Source: Rutidosis leptorrhynchoides (lineage: Eukaryota > Streptophyta > Magnoliopsida > Asterales > Asteraceae). Taken from it: 64,000 nt of DNA. Positions 25,145 to 37,690 of the stretch are shown one piece after another. The translations under genes and the position numbers were made by a program. Below the pieces are notes generated by a model, which worked only from the letters and a program-made list of their open reading frames with translations, made no database searches and was not told the DNA's origin. The stretch spans positions 3,682,001 through 3,746,000 of the forward strand of contig NC_092333.1 of the NCBI RefSeq assembly GCF_046630445.1, in the 5' to 3' direction. The first letter of the stretch is position 1; the number at the start of each line of letters is the position of its first letter.

Positions 25145-28100
25145 TCAAACCTTAACAATTGGTATCTTGTTTTGCTTAAGTCTTTTAACCTCACGATCCA
25201 TTATTTCGACGGGTTCTTCGATGAATTGAAGTTTTTCGTTGATTTGGATTTCATCTAACGGAATAGTGAGATCTTCTTTAGCAAAACATTTCTTCAAATT
25301 CGAGACGTGGAAAGTGTTATGTACAGCCGCGAGTTGTTGAGGTAACTCAAGTCGGTAAGCTACTGGTCCGACACGATCAATAATCTTGAATGGTCCAATA
25401 TACCTTGGATTTAATTTCCCTCGTTTACCAAATCGAACAACGCCTTTCCAAGGTGCAACTTTAAGCATAACCATCTCTCTAATTTCAAATTCTATATCTT
25501 TTCTTTTAATGTCAGCGTAGCTCTTTTGTCGACTTTGGGCGGTTTTCAACCGTTGTTGAATTTGGATGATCTTCTCGGTAGTTTCTTGTATAATCTCCGG
25601 ACCCGTAATCTGTCTATCCCCCACTTCACTCCAACAAATTGGAGACCTGCACTTTCTACCATAAAGTGCTTCAAACGGCGCCATCTCAATGCTTGAATGG
25701 TAGCTGTTGTTGTAGAAAAATTCTGCTAACGGTAGATGTCGATCCCAACTATTTCCGAAATCAATAACACATGCTCGTAGCATGTCTTCAAGCGTTTGTA
25801 TCGTCCTTTCGCTCTGCCCATCAGTTTGCGGATGATAGGCAATACTCATGTCTAGACGAGTTCCTAATGCTTGCTGTAATGTCTGCCAGAATCGTGAAAT
25901 AAATCTGCCATCCCTATCAGAGATAATAGAGATTGGTATTCCATGTCTGGAGACGACTTCCTTCAAATACAGTCGTGCTAACTTCTCCATCTTGTCATCT
26001 TCTCTTATTGGCAGGAAGTATGCTGATTTGGTGAGACGATCAACTATTACCCAAATAGTATCAAAACCACTTGCAGTCCTTGGCAATTTAGTGATGAAAT
26101 CCATGGTAATGTTTTCCCATTTCCATTCCGGGATTTCGGGTTGTTGAAGTAGACCTGATGGTTTCTGATGCTCAGCTTTTACCTTAGAACACGTCAAACA
26201 TTCCCCTACGTATTTAGCAACATCGGCTTTCATACCCGGCCACCAAAAATGTTTCTTGAGATCCTTGTACATCTTCCCCGTTCCAGGATGTATTGAGTAT
26301 CTGGTTTTATGAGCTTCTCTAAGTACCATTTCTCTCATATCTCCAAATTTTGGTACCCAAATCCTTTCAGCCCTATACCGGGTTCCGTCTTCCCGAATAT
26401 TAAGATGCTTCTCCGATCCTTTGGGTATTTCATCCTTTAAATTTCCCTCTTTTAAAACTCCTTGTTGCGCCTCCTTTATTTGAGTAGTAAGGTTATTATG
26501 AATCATTATATTCATAGATTTTACTCGAATGGGTTCTCTGTCCTTCCTGCTCAATGCATCAGCTACCACATTTGCCTTTCCCGGGTGGTAACGAATCTCA
26601 AAGTCGTAATCATTCAACAATTCAATCCACCTACGCTGCCTCATATTCAGTTGTTTCTGATTAAATATGTGTTGAAGACTTTTGTGGTCGGTATATATAA
26701 TACTTTTGACCCCATATAAGTAGTGCCTCCAAGTCTTTAATGCAAAAACAACCGCGCCTAATTCCAAATCATGCGTCATATAATTTTGCTCGTGAATCTT
26801 CAATTGTCTAGACGCATAAGCAATCACCTTCATTCGTTGCATTAATACACAACCGAGACCTTGCTTTGATGCGTCACAATAAATCACAAAATCATCATTC
26901 CCTTCAGGCAATGACAATATAGGTGCCGTAGTTAGCTTTTTCTTCAATAACTGAAACGCTTTCTCTTGTTCATCCTTCCATTCAAATTTCTTCCCTTTAT
27001 GCGTTAATGCAGTCAAGGGTTTTGCTATTCTGGAAAAGTCTTGGATGAACCTTCTGTAGTAACCAGCTAGTCCTAAAAACTGGCGTATGTGTTTCGGAGT
27101 TTTTGGGGTTTCCCACTTTTCAACAGTTTCTATCTTTGCCGGATCCACCTTAATACCTTCTTTGTTCACTATGTGACCGAGGAATTGAACTTCTTCCAAC
27201 CAAAATGCACACTTTGAAAACTTAGCGTACAATTCTTCCTTCCTCAATACTTCTAACACCTTTCTCAAATGTTCACCGTGTTCTTGGTCATTCTTTGAGT
27301 AAATAAGTATGTCATCAATGAAAACAATGACAAACTTGTCAAGGTATGGTCCACACACTCGGTTCATAAGGTCCATGAACACAGCTGGTGCATTAGTTAA
27401 ACCAAAGGGCATGACCATAAACTCGTAATGACCGTAACGTGTTCTGAAAGCAGTCTTTGGAATATCATCTTCTTTCACCCGCATTTGATGATACCCGCAA
27501 CGTAAGTCAATCTTTGAATAAACAGACGAGCCTTGTAGTTGATCAAATAAGTCATCGATTCTCGGTAGTGGGTAGCGGTTCTTGATGGTAAGTTTGTTCA
27601 ACTCTCGGTAGTCGATACACAACCTGAATGTATCATCTTTCTTCTTGACAAACAAAACAGGAGCTCCCCACGGTGATGTGCTTGGTCGAATGAAACCACG
27701 CTCTAAAAGTTCTTGTAATTGGCTTTGCAGTTCTTTCATCTCGCTGGGTGCGAGTCTGTAAGGAGCACGAGCTATTGGTGCAGCTCCTGGTACAAGATCT
27801 ATTTGAAATTCAACGGATCGATGTGGGGGTAATCCCGGTAATTCTTTCGGAAATACATCGGGAAATTCTTTTGCAATGGGAACATCATTGATGCTCTTTT
27901 CTTCAATTTGTACTTTTTCGACGTGTGCTAGAACAGCATAGCAACCTTTTCTTATTAGTTTTTGTGCCTTCAAATTACTAATAAGATGTAGCTTCGTGTT
28001 GCCCTTTTCTCCGTACACCATTAAGGGTTTTCCTTTTTCTCGTATAATGCGAATTGCATTTTTGTAACAAACGATCTCTGCTTTCACTTCTTTCAACCAG

Positions 28101-29596
28101 TCCATACCGATTATCACATCAAAACTCCCTAACTCTACTGGTATCAAATCAATCTTGAATGTTTCGCTAACCAGTTTAATTTCTCGATTCCGACATATAT
28201 TATCTGCTGAAATTAATTTACCATTTGCTAATTCGAGTAAAAATTTACTATCCAAAGGCGTCAATGGACAACTTAATTTAGCACAAAAATCTCTACTCAT
28301 ATAGCTTCTATTCGCACCCGAATCAAATAAAACGTAAGCAGATTTATTGTCAATAAGAAACGTACCCGTAACAAGCTCCGGGTCTTCCTGTGCCTCTGCC
28401 GCATTAATATTGAAAACTCTTCCACGGTCTTGTCCATTCGTGTTCTCCTGGTTCGGGCAATTTCTAATAATGTGGCCTGGTTTTCCACATTTATAACAAA
28501 CTACATTGGCATAAGTTGCTCCGACACTACTTGCTCCGCCATTACTCGTTCCAACACCATTTGTTCCTTTCGTTCTATTAACCCCTGGTCCGTAGACCTC
28601 ACACTTCGCCGCGCTATGACCATTTCTTTTACACTTGTTGCAAAATTTGGTGCAGAACCCCGAGTGATTCTTTTCACACCTTTGGCATAGCTGCTTCTGA
28701 TTATTGTTGTTGTTGCGGTTATTATTGTTGTTGGGATGATTGTTGTAGTTGCTGTTGTTGTTGGGCCGTTTGTTGTAGTTGCGATTGATGTTGCGATTGT
28801 TGGGATAATTGTTGCGATTATTGTTGTAATTGCTGTTGTTGTTGTATTGGTGATTCTTATCACCGTTTTGCTCCCACTTTCTTTTAACTTGCTTCACATT
28901 GGCCTCTTCAGCAGTCTCTTCTTTAATTCTTTCTTCAATCTGGTTCACGAGTTTGTGAGCCATTCTACATGCCTGTTGTATGGAGGCGGGCTCGTGTGAA
29001 CTTATATCTTCTTGGATTCTTTCCGGTAATCCTTTCACAAACGCGTCGATCTTCTCTTCCTCATCTTCGAATGCTCCCGGACACAATAGGCACAATTCTG
29101 TGAATCGTCTTTCGTACGTGGTAATATCAAATCCTTGGGTTCGTAACCCTCTAAGTTCTGTCTTGAGCTTATTGACCTCGGTTCTGGGACGGTACTTCTC
29201 GTTCATCAAGTGCTTGAATGCTGACCACGGTAGTGCGTACGCATCGTCTTGTCCCACTTGCTCTAGATAGGTATTCCACCATGTTAACGCAGAACCTGTG
29301 AAGGTATGAGTAGCGTACTTTACTTTGTCCTCTTCAGTACACTTACTTATGACAAACACCGATTCGACCTTCTCGGTCCACCGTTTCAATCCGATCGGTC
29401 CTTCAGTTCCATCAAATTCCAAAGGTTTGCAGGCAGTGAATTCTTTGTAGGTGCATCCTACACGATTTTCTGTACTGCTAGATCCAAGGTTATTGTTGGT
29501 ATGTAGCGCAGCCTGTACTGCGGCTATGTTTGAAGCTAGAAAAGTACGAAATTCCTCTTCATTCATATTCACGGTGTGTCGAGTAGTCGGTGCCAT
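25145..29596 (-). CDS. Element B gag-pol polyprotein (LTR element, nearly whole)
   Basis: A single long frame of about 1480 residues from [16 protein letters not shown]. In order: a gag domain (residues ~60-230, with [15 protein letters not shown]); an Asn-rich linker; zinc knuckles ([14 protein letters not shown], ~375); a retropepsin-like protease with [12 protein letters not shown] (~430); reverse transcriptase ([22 protein letters not shown]); RNase H ([23 protein letters not shown]); integrase zinc finger and DDE core ([22 protein letters not shown]); and the beginning of a chromodomain. I prefer MAPTT over an earlier in-frame ATG because it begins the conserved gag. The frame stops early in the chromodomain relative to element A. 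Part of an LTR retroelement, not a host gene. Confidence 0.92.
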   Translation of the reverse strand: MAPTTRHTVNMNEEEFRTFLASNIAAVQAALHTNNNLGSSSTENRVGCTYKEFTACKPLEFDGTEGPIGLKRWTEKVESVFVISKCTEEDKVKYATHTFTGSALTWWNTYLEQVGQDDAYALPWSAFKHLMNEKYRPRTEVNKLKTELRGLRTQGFDITTYERRFTELCLLCPGAFEDEEEKIDAFVKGLPERIQEDISSHEPASIQQACRMAHKLVNQIEERIKEETAEEANVKQVKRKWEQNGDKNHQYNNNSNYNNNRNNYPNNRNINRNYNKRPNNNSNYNNHPNNNNNRNNNNNQKQLCQRCEKNHSGFCTKFCNKCKRNGHSAAKCEVYGPGVNRTKGTNGVGTSNGGASSVGATYANVVCYKCGKPGHIIRNCPNQENTNGQDRGRVFNINAAEAQEDPELVTGTFLIDNKSAYVLFDSGANRSYMSRDFCAKLSCPLTPLDSKFLLELANGKLISADNICRNREIKLVSETFKIDLIPVELGSFDVIIGMDWLKEVKAEIVCYKNAIRIIREKGKPLMVYGEKGNTKLHLISNLKAQKLIRKGCYAVLAHVEKVQIEEKSINDVPIAKEFPDVFPKELPGLPPHRSVEFQIDLVPGAAPIARAPYRLAPSEMKELQSQLQELLERGFIRPSTSPWGAPVLFVKKKDDTFRLCIDYRELNKLTIKNRYPLPRIDDLFDQLQGSSVYSKIDLRCGYHQMRVKEDDIPKTAFRTRYGHYEFMVMPFGLTNAPAVFMDLMNRVCGPYLDKFVIVFIDDILIYSKNDQEHGEHLRKVLEVLRKEELYAKFSKCAFWLEEVQFLGHIVNKEGIKVDPAKIETVEKWETPKTPKHIRQFLGLAGYYRRFIQDFSRIAKPLTALTHKGKKFEWKDEQEKAFQLLKKKLTTAPILSLPEGNDDFVIYCDASKQGLGCVLMQRMKVIAYASRQLKIHEQNYMTHDLELGAVVFALKTWRHYLYGVKSIIYTDHKSLQHIFNQKQLNMRQRRWIELLNDYDFEIRYHPGKANVVADALSRKDREPIRVKSMNIMIHNNLTTQIKEAQQGVLKEGNLKDEIPKGSEKHLNIREDGTRYRAERIWVPKFGDMREMVLREAHKTRYSIHPGTGKMYKDLKKHFWWPGMKADVAKYVGECLTCSKVKAEHQKPSGLLQQPEIPEWKWENITMDFITKLPRTASGFDTIWVIVDRLTKSAYFLPIREDDKMEKLARLYLKEVVSRHGIPISIISDRDGRFISRFWQTLQQALGTRLDMSIAYHPQTDGQSERTIQTLEDMLRACVIDFGNSWDRHLPLAEFFYNNSYHSSIEMAPFEALYGRKCRSPICWSEVGDRQITGPEIIQETTEKIIQIQQRLKTAQSRQKSYADIKRKDIEFEIREMVMLKVAPWKGVVRFGKRGKLNPRYIGPFKIIDRVGPVAYRLELPQQLAAVHNTFHVSNLKKCFAKEDLTIPLDEIQINEKLQFIEEPVEIMDREVKRLKQNKIPIVKV
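28740..28880 (-). repeat. Asn-rich low-complexity segment of element B gag
   Basis: AAC/AAT-rich codons make a stretch dominated by Asn and Arg (NNNSNYNN type) just before the zinc knuckles. Such spacers are common in chromovirus gag. Out-of-frame open frames here are shadows. Confidence 0.7.
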
Positions 29597-29936
29597 TTCC
29601 TTCAAAATAGTCAAATGGAACAAGTTAATCATACAGAATATTAAGAGTAGTTAATAGTATTTCGTAGCATAATATGAACTCATTTATAAAAGCTTTTTCT
29701 TCATATTAGCATTTTATAAGTTTAAATTCGGGTAGTACCTACCCGTTAAGTTCATACTTAGTAGCTAATATACAATTCAACTACTACAATTCTATATGAA
29801 AAACTGATTATAATAATATTTCGTGTTCAAACTTTTATACAATATTTTACAACTTACAATACCGCTTATTTTACATATAGCATGAAATATAGCACACAAT
29901 AAATTTGATACAAGATGGTTGTGAAGATAATTCTAG

Positions 29937-30620
29937 CTAGTACACAAGTCGTTCAGCAAAGGCAATAAAGACACGTAATTCATACGTCCAGATACAAGTC
30001 ATGCATTCTGGTTTTACTAGGATTACTTCCCATCCTTGGTCTTGTGGAACATAACTGTTATGGCCATTGATAAGACAGCGTGTTGTAACGCCGTCAAAGG
30101 GACGAGGGTTACGTAATGTCCAACAGTCCCGTAATAATCTAAAAACCTCATTTCTTACCCCAATTACCGACTCCGTCACTTGTGGGAACGTTTTGTTTAA
30201 TAGTTGTAGCCCGATGTTCTTGTTCTCACTTTGGTGAGAAGCGAACATTACTAATCTGTAAGCATAACATGCTTCTTTATGTTGCATGTTAGCCGCTTTT
30301 TCTAAATCACGAAGTCCAATATTCGGATATATTGAGTCAAAATAATTTCTTAACCCATTGCGTAAAATAGCATTTGGGTTCCCCGCAATATATGCGTCAA
30401 AGTAAACACATCGTAACTTATGGATTTCCCAATGTGATATCCCCCATCTTTCGAACGAAAGCCTTTTATAAACCAAGGCATTCTTGGAACGTTCTTTGAA
30501 TGTCTTACAAACTGATCTCGCCTTAAATAGTTGTGCCGAAGAATTCTGACCGACTCTAGACAAGATTTCATCAATCATGTCTCCGGGTAGGTCTCTTAAA
30601 ATATTGGGTTGTCTATCCAT
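29937..30620 (-). CDS. F-box protein ORF carried inside element B
   Basis: An ORF of 227 codons starts MDRQPNILRDLPGDMIDEIL. Residues 8-45 form an F-box (LPGDMIDEILSRVG, then FKARSVCKTF). The middle contains YFDAYIAGNPNAILRNG and DLEKAANMQHKEACYAY, which resembles the Sel1-like middle of the plant F-box family of At1g67623/At2g35280. The end (CMTCIWTYELRVF) resembles that family's Cys/Trp C-terminus. F-box proteins link SKP1-cullin ligases to substrates. It lies between the primer site and gag of an LTR element, where no retroviral gene is expected, on the same strand. A second, shorter copy is in element A (34792-35302). I infer capture of a host gene before the family multiplied. The family assignment is from motif memory, not a search. 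Confidence 0.78.
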   Translation of the reverse strand: MDRQPNILRDLPGDMIDEILSRVGQNSSAQLFKARSVCKTFKERSKNALVYKRLSFERWGISHWEIHKLRCVYFDAYIAGNPNAILRNGLRNYFDSIYPNIGLRDLEKAANMQHKEACYAYRLVMFASHQSENKNIGLQLLNKTFPQVTESVIGVRNEVFRLLRDCWTLRNPRPFDGVTTRCLINGHNSYVPQDQGWEVILVKPECMTCIWTYELRVFIAFAERLVY

Positions 30621-30766
30621 TTTGTGTTTTTATACTGTAAAATAGACAAGAGTTAGATTCATAAAAAAAAAATAAAAAATACTTATTAATACAAGCAATT
30701 TTTACATATATCTTAAAGCATAAGCACACTATATTACATATATTACACCACACGAATACAACTATC

Positions 30767-31384
30767 TTATTCCGACTCGCTTGTTTCTTCTTCTTCTTCG
30801 GTTTTGGTTCGTTTTGCCAAGTTTCTAGGGATATATGATGTTCCCCTAATACGAGCCGTCGTTTTCCACATTGGTTTAGAAAAACCTGGTGGTTTAGAGG
30901 TTCCCGGGTCATTGTTACAACTTAAGGACTTCGGGGGTTGACGATACATATAAAGTTCATCGGGGTTGGAATTAGATTTCTCTATTTTTATGCCCTTTCC
31001 CTTATTATTTTCTTTTGCCTTTTTAAATTCAGTTGGGGTAATTTCTATAACATCATCAGAATTCTCGTCGGAATCCGATTCATCGGAGAATTGGTAATCC
31101 TCCCAATATTTTGCTTCCTTGGCGGAAACACCATTGACCATAATTAACCTTGGTCAGTTGGTTGAGGATTTTCTTTTACTTAACCGTTTTATTATTTCCC
31201 CCACCGGTTCTATTTCTTCATCCGGTTCCGATTCTTCTTTCGTTTCCGACTCTTCTTCCGGTTCCGACTCTTCTTCCGGTTCCTCTTCGGGAACTTGTGA
31301 ATCAGTCCACGAATCATTCCAATTTACATTTGACTCTTCATTATTATTAGGTGAGTCAATGGGACTTGTTCTAGAGGTAGACAT
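30767..31384 (-). CDS. Acidic Ser/Glu-rich ORF region of element B
   Basis: Just downstream of the primer site, the minus strand encodes Ser/Glu-rich protein. It has a repetitive acidic block (PEEEPEEESEPEEESE), a basic patch (KRLSKRKSST, possible nuclear signal), then FSDESDSDENSDDVIEI and a Lys-rich end. No family is recognised. Composition resembles transcription-activator or chaperone-type acidic tails, but nothing firmer can be said. The region is broken at about one place. The related copy in element A is at about 35440-36040. It precedes the F-box ORF in both elements, so the two were probably carried together. Confidence 0.55.
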
Positions 31385-31579
31385 CTATCACATAATATCA
31401 AACGCGTTAAGAGATTAATATATCACATAATATTCACATGTTAAAAATATATAGTTTCCAACAAAATTTGTTAAGCAATCATTTTTCAAGTAAACACGGT
31501 CGAAGTCCAGACTCACTAATGCATCATAACAAACTCGATAAGATACACTAATGCAAAATTCTGGTTCTCTAATACCAAC

Positions 31580-31591
31580 GCTCTGATACCA
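31580..31591 (-). other. Primer-binding site of element B, initiator-Met type
   Basis: The minus strand reads TGGTATCAGAGC two bases from the LTR edge, complementary to the 3' end of plant initiator tRNA-Met. The same site is seen in element C (43639-43650) and, slightly changed, in element A (about 47386-47398). Confidence 0.88.
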
Positions 31592-31593
31592 AC

Positions 31594-34500
31594 TGAAATG
31601 TCCCGTTCTTATTGATTAAAAACGTTCCATATTAATTGATTTCGTTGCGAGGTTTTGACCTCTATATGAGACGTTTTTCAAAGACTGCATTCATTTTTAA
31701 AACAAACCATAACCTTTATTTCATAGATAAAGGTTTTAAAAAGCTTTACGTAGATTATCAAATAATGATAATCTAAAATATCCTGTTTACACACGACCAT
31801 TACATAATGGTTTACAATACAAATATGTTACAACAAAATAAGTTTCTTGAATGCAGTTTTTACACAATATCATACAAGCATGGACTCCAAATCTCGTCCT
31901 TATTTAAGTATGCGACAGCGGAAGCTCTTAATAATCACCTGAGAATAAACATGCTTAAAACGTCAACAAAAATGTTGGTGAGTTATAGGTTTAACCTATA
32001 TATATCAAATCATAATAATAGACCACAAGATTTCATATTTCAATACACATCCCATACATAGAGAAAAAAAAATCATTCATATGGTGAACACCTGGTAACT
32101 GACATTAACAAGATGCATATATAAGAATATCCCCATCATTCCGGGACACCCTTCGGAAATGATATAAATTTCGAAGTACTAAAGCATCCGGTACTTTGGA
32201 TGGGGTTTGTTAGGCCCAATAGATCTATCTTTAGGATTCGCGTCAATTAGGGTGTCTGTTCCCTAATTCTTAGATTACCAGACTTAATAAAAAGGGGCAT
32301 ATTCGATTTCGATAATTCAACCATAGAATGTAGTTTCACGTACTTGTGTCTATTTTGTAAATCATTTATAAAACCTGCATGTATTCTCATCCCAAAAATA
32401 TTAGATTTTAAAAGTGGGACTATAACTCACTTTCACAGATTTTTACTTCGTCGAGAAGTAAGACTTGGCCACTGGTTGATTCATGAACCTATAACAATAT
32501 ATACATATATATCAAAGTATGTTCAAAATATATTTACAACACTTTTAATATATTTGGATGTTTTAAGTTTATTAAGTCAGCTGTCCTCGTTAGTAACCTA
32601 CAACTAGTTGTCCACAGTTAGATGTACAGAAATAAATCGATAAATATTATCTTGAATCAATCCACGACCCAGTGTATACGTATCTCAGTATTGATCACAA
32701 CTCAAACTATATATATTTTGGAATCAACCTCAACCCTGTATAGCTAACTCCAACATTCACATATAGAGTGTCTATGGTTGTTCCGAAATATATATAGATG
32801 TGTCGACATGATAGGTCGAAACATTGTATACGTGTCTATGGTATCTCAAGATTACATAATATACAATACAAGTTGATTAATTTATGGTTGGAATAGATTT
32901 GTTACCAATTTTCACGTAGCTAAAATGAGAAAAATTATCCAATCTTGTTTTACCCATAACTTCTTCATTTTAAATCCGTTTTGAGTGAATCAAATTGCTA
33001 TGGTTTCATATTGAACTCTATTTTATGAATCTAAACAGAAAAAGTATAGGTTTATAGTCGGAAAAATAAGTTACAAGTCGTTTTTGTAAAGGTAGTCATT
33101 TCAGTACCATAATTTTTGGATATAGTTTCATGTTCATAAAAAAAATCATTTTCTCAGAATAACAACTTTTAAATCAAAGTTTATCATAGTTTTTAATTAA
33201 CTAACCCAAAACAGCCCGCGGTGTTACTACGACGGTGTAAATACGGTTTTACGGTGTTTTTCGTGTTTCCAGGTTTTAAATCATTAAGTTAGCATATCAT
33301 ATAGATATAGAACATGTGTTTAGTTGATTTTAAAAGTCAAGTTAGAAGGATTAACTTTTGTTTGCGAACAAGTTTAGAATTAACTAAACTATGTTCTAGT
33401 GATTACAAGTTTAAACCTTCGAATAAGATAGCTTTATATGTATGAATCGAATGATGTTATGAACATCATTACTACCTTAAGTTCCTTGGATAAACCTACT
33501 GGAAAAGAGAAAAATGGATTTAGCTTTAACGGATCCTTGGATGGCTCGAAGTTCTTGAAGCAGAATCATGACACGAAAACAAGTTCAAGTAAGATCATCA
33601 CTTGAAATAAGATTGTTATAGTTATAGAAATTGAACCAAAGTTTGAATATGATTATTACCTTGTATTAGAATGATAACCTACTGTAAGAAACAAAGATTT
33701 CTTGAGGTTGGATGATCACCTTACAAGATTGGAAGTGAGCTAGCAAACTTGAAAGTATTCTTGATTTTATGAAACTAGAACTTTTGGAATTTATGAAGAA
33801 CACTTAGAACTTGAAGATAGAACTTGAGAGAGATCAATTAGATGAAGAAAATTGAAGAATGAAAGTGTTTGTAGGTGTTTTTGGTCGTTGGTGTATGGAT
33901 TAGATATAAAGGATATGTAATTTTGTTTTCATGTAAATAAGTCATGAATGATTACTCATATTTTTGTAATTTTATGAGATATTTCATGCTAGTTGCCAAA
34001 TGATGGTTCCCACATATGTTAGGTGACTCACATGGGCTGCTAAGAGCTGATCATTGGAGTGTATATACCAATAGTACATACATCTAAAAGCTGTGTATTG
34101 TACGAGTACGAATACGGGTGCATACGAGTAGAATTGTTGATAAAACTGAACGAGGATGTAATTGTAAGCATTTTTGTTAAGTAGAAGTATTTTGATAAGT
34201 GTATTGAAGTCTTTCAAAAGTGTATAAATACATATTAAAACACTACATGTATATACATTTTAACTGAGTCGTTAAGTCATCGTTAGTCGTTACATGTAAG
34301 TGTTGTTTTGAAACCTTTAGGTTAACGATCTTGTTAAATGTTGTTAACCCAATGTTTATAATATCAAATGAGATTTTAAATTATTATATTATCATGATAT
34401 TATCATGTATGAATATCTCTTAATATGATATATATACATTAAATGTCTTTACAACGATAATCGTTACATATATGTCTCGTTTAAAAATTATTAAGTTAGT

Positions 34501-34791
34501 AGTCTTGTTTTTACATATGTAGTTCATTGTTAATATACTTAATGATATGTTTACTTATCATAGTATCATGTTAACTATATATATATCCATATATATGTCA
34601 TCATATAGTTTTTACAAGTTTTAACGTTCGTGAATCACCGGTCAACTTGGGTGGTCAATTGTCTATATGAAACATATTTCAATTAATCAAGTCTTAACAA
34701 GTTTGATTGCTTAACATGTTGGAAACATTTAATCATGTAAATATCAATCTCAATTAATATATATAAACATGGAAAAGTTCGGGTCACTACA
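31594..34791 (-). repeat. Right (5') LTR of element B
   Basis: About 3.2 kb, bounded by TGAAATGTCCCG and GGGTCACTACA on the + strand. It is similar to both LTRs of A but more different from them than they are from each other. No genes inside; the small open frames are unlikely to be real. Confidence 0.88.
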
Positions 34792-35302
34792 TACGTAATG
34801 ACCAACAATCTCGTAATAACCTAAAAACCTCATTTCTTACCCCAATTACCGACTCCGTCACTTGTGGGAACGTTTTGTTTAATAGCTGTAGCCCGATGTT
34901 CTTTTTCTCACTTTGGTGAGAAGCGAACATTACTAACCCGTAAGCATAGCATGCTTCTTTATGTTGCATGTTAGCCGCCTTTTCTAAATCATGAAGTCCT
35001 ATATTTGGATACATTGAGTCAAAATAATTTCTTGACCCGTTGCGTAAAATAGCATTTGGGTTCCCCGCAATATATGCGTCAAAGTAAACACATCGTAACT
35101 TATGGGTTTCCCAATGTGATATCCCCCATCTTTCAAACGAAAGTCTCTTATAAACCAAGACATTCTTGGAACGTTCTTCGAATGTCTTACAAACTAATCT
35201 CGCCTTAAATAGTTGTGCCGAGGAATTCTGACCGACTCTAGACAAGATTTCATCAATCATGTCTTCGGGTAGGTCTCTTAAAATATTGGGTTCTCTATCC
35301 AT
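34792..35302 (-). pseudogene. F-box ORF of element A, cut by element B
   Basis: Begins MDREPNILRDLPEDMIDEIL and matches the element B F-box ORF over about 168 residues, with roughly a dozen amino-acid differences. Element B's right LTR is inserted within it. It shows that the F-box gene belongs to the element family and not to one insertion. Confidence 0.8.
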
Positions 35303-35311
35303 TTTGTGTTT

Positions 35312-36050
35312 TTAAACTGTAAAATAGACAAGATTTAGATTCATAAAAAAATACTTATTAATACAAGCAATTTTTACATATATCATAAAGCATAAGCACA
35401 CTATATTACATATATTACACCACACGAATACAACTATCTTATTTCGACTCGCTCGTTTCTTCTTCTTCGATTTTGGTTCGTTTTGCCAAGTTTCTAGGGA
35501 TATATGATGTTCCCCTAATACTAGCTGTCGTTTTTCACAACGGTTTAGAAAAACCTGGTGGTTTAGAGGTTCCCGGGTCATTGTTACAACTTAAGGACTT
35601 CGGGGGTTGATGATACATATAAAGTTCATCGGGGTTGGAATTAGATTTCTCTATTTTTATGCCCTTTCCCTTATTATTTTCTTTTGATTTTTTTTAAATT
35701 CAGTTGGGGTAATTTCTATAACATCATCGGAATTCTCGTCGGAATCCGATTCATCGGAGAATTGGTAAACCTCCCAATATTTTGCTTCCTTGGCGGAAAC
35801 ACCATTGACCATAATTAACCTTGGTCGGTTGGTTGAGGATTTTCTTTTACTTAACCGTTTTATTATTTCCCACACCGGTTCTATTTCCTCCTCCGGTTCC
35901 TCCTCTTCCAGTTCTGATTCTTCTTCCGGTTTTGATTCTTCTTCCGGTTCCTCTTCGGGAACTTATGAATCAGTCCAATATATATTAGACTCTTCGTTAT
36001 TATTAGGTGAGTCAATGGGATTTGTGCTAGAGGTAGACATCTATCACACA
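35312..36050 (-). pseudogene. Acidic ORF region of element A (fossil)
   Basis: Corresponds to 30767-31384 of element B: the same start phrase around EIIKRLSKRKSST, the motif FSDESDSDENSDDVIEI, and a shorter Glu/Ser repeat block. Broken by about one or two breaks. Confidence 0.6.
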
Positions 36051-37611
36051 ATATCAAACAAGTTAAGAGATTAATATATCACATAATATATACATGTTAA
36101 TAATATATAGTTTCCAACAAAAATGTTAAGCAATCATTTTTAAAGAAAACACGGTCGAAGTCCAGACTCACTAATGCATCCTAACAAACTCGATAAGACA
36201 CACTAATTGAAATGTCCGCAACTAATCCATCCGGACGAAGTCTTCAACAGTTGGTCCCATTGTGATGATCGACTCCAAATAATATCTTTAATATGAGCTA
36301 ATGCACAGCAGAAGACTTAATTCGTACCTGAGAATAACATGTTTTAAAACGTCAACATAAAGTTGGTGAGATATATAGGTTTGATGCTAGCAGTGTTATA
36401 ACTATGGACCACAAGATTTCATATATTTAAACATAGTACACTCGCAAGTGTATGAAAGACATTCTAAGTTTGTTGAGCACCTGGTAACCAAACTTTACAA
36501 GAATTAAAACAGCACATATTCCCTTTATATATAATCGCACTACACCGTACCAAATGTAGCCACCTAAACGAAGTACTGTGCAACCGTTGAAAACTGGTCG
36601 TCCAGCCCAGTTGGGGATGTCAGCCCGATAGATCTATCAACAGGATTCGCGTTTACACTGGCCCATGTAATTAATAGTTACCAAGTTATAGGGAGATATG
36701 CAGTGGTACAACTCAACGTAGAACGTAATTTTGATCACTTGTGTCCATAACGTAAATCATTTATAAAAGTAGCGCATGTATTCTCAGCCCAAAAATATTT
36801 AGAGTTTAAAAAGGACTATATACTCACCATACTGTATTTTGTAGTAAAAATACATATAACATCATTGAACAAGTGTAGGGTTGGCCTCGGATTCACGAAC
36901 CTATATCATTCGTATATATATTAAAACATATAATGGTAATCACATAATTTCCTTTATTACTTATATATTATTTACGTGTTTATAGTTTACATAAATTTTA
37001 TACTAAATTTTATTAAAAATATACTTCATTTATATTTATTATATCTTGACTTATATTTTAAAATAATTATTATTTATTCATTTAGTAATTTTAAAATATC
37101 TATATATATATACATATATGTTTAGTATTATATCCAAAATCAATAGTTTGTTATATGTAAGCATAATGTTAATGGTTTTGATATATATAGTTATGTGAAA
37201 TTTTAATATAATTATAGTATATGTAATAAGTATATTTTATGTACCAAATATTTATTTGTTTAAAATGATAGTACCGATAGTAATGATTTACTAATAATGA
37301 TATTATTAACAATAATACCTATGTTTAATAACAATAGTAATAATAATAATAATAATACTAATAGTTACAAAAATGATACTAATACTAATATTAGTTAAAA
37401 TAATAATGACTTGTATTATTTTTCATAATAATAATAATAGTATTAATAACCCTAGTCATAGTTATAATCATAATAATAATAAATAATAGACTTTATAATA
37501 ATACTTTGTATTAGTAATAATATGTGTTTTAAAAATAACCATAATAAAAATAATAACAATACTAATAATAATATTAATTTTAAAAATGAAAACTACCTTC
37601 TAAGCTTTTCC

Positions 37612-37690
37612 CCAAAAAAAATGGCTGAGACCAGGCTCGAACCCTAGACCTCCCGCTCACCCCTAACACCCTTCCAAACCATTACTCTGT
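37612..37690 (-). other. tRNA-like Pol III unit in left LTR of C
   Basis: On the minus strand an A-box-like CAGAGTAATGGTTTGGAAG (37671-37689) is followed by the B-box GGTTCGAGCCT (37633-37643) and a T-run (complement of the A-run ending at 37620). It is repeated in the right LTR, with its B-box at 45080-45090. Layout equals the unit at 15091-15169 in LTR E. Confidence 0.5.

Larger units (their letters stand above)
24768..34791 (-). mobile_element. Tekay-like Gypsy element B, nested in A
   Basis: B belongs to the same family as A. From right to left: right (5') LTR 31594-34791, iMet primer site 31580-31591, acidic ORF region 30767-31384, F-box ORF 29937-30620, gag-pol 25145-29596, PPT palindrome 25019-25037, and a remnant of the left LTR (about 24768-25001). 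The right border falls inside the F-box ORF of element A. The coding part looks nearly whole, with one or two breaks. The LTR piece on the left matches the right LTR closely, so the insertion is fairly young. Confidence 0.82.

Noticed and set aside
28501-29000. Ile/Thr-rich and Val/Ile-rich long open frames over the element B gag linker
   Set aside because: They are out-of-frame or opposite-strand readings of the Asn-codon-rich linker in the real gag-pol frame.
19846-34791. A single simple element with LTRs at 19846 and 34791
   Set aside because: The flanks do not match (GCTGG versus TACGT). GCTGG instead pairs 19846 with 50838, and the short LTR remnant at about 24768-25001 belongs to the right LTR at 31594-34791.
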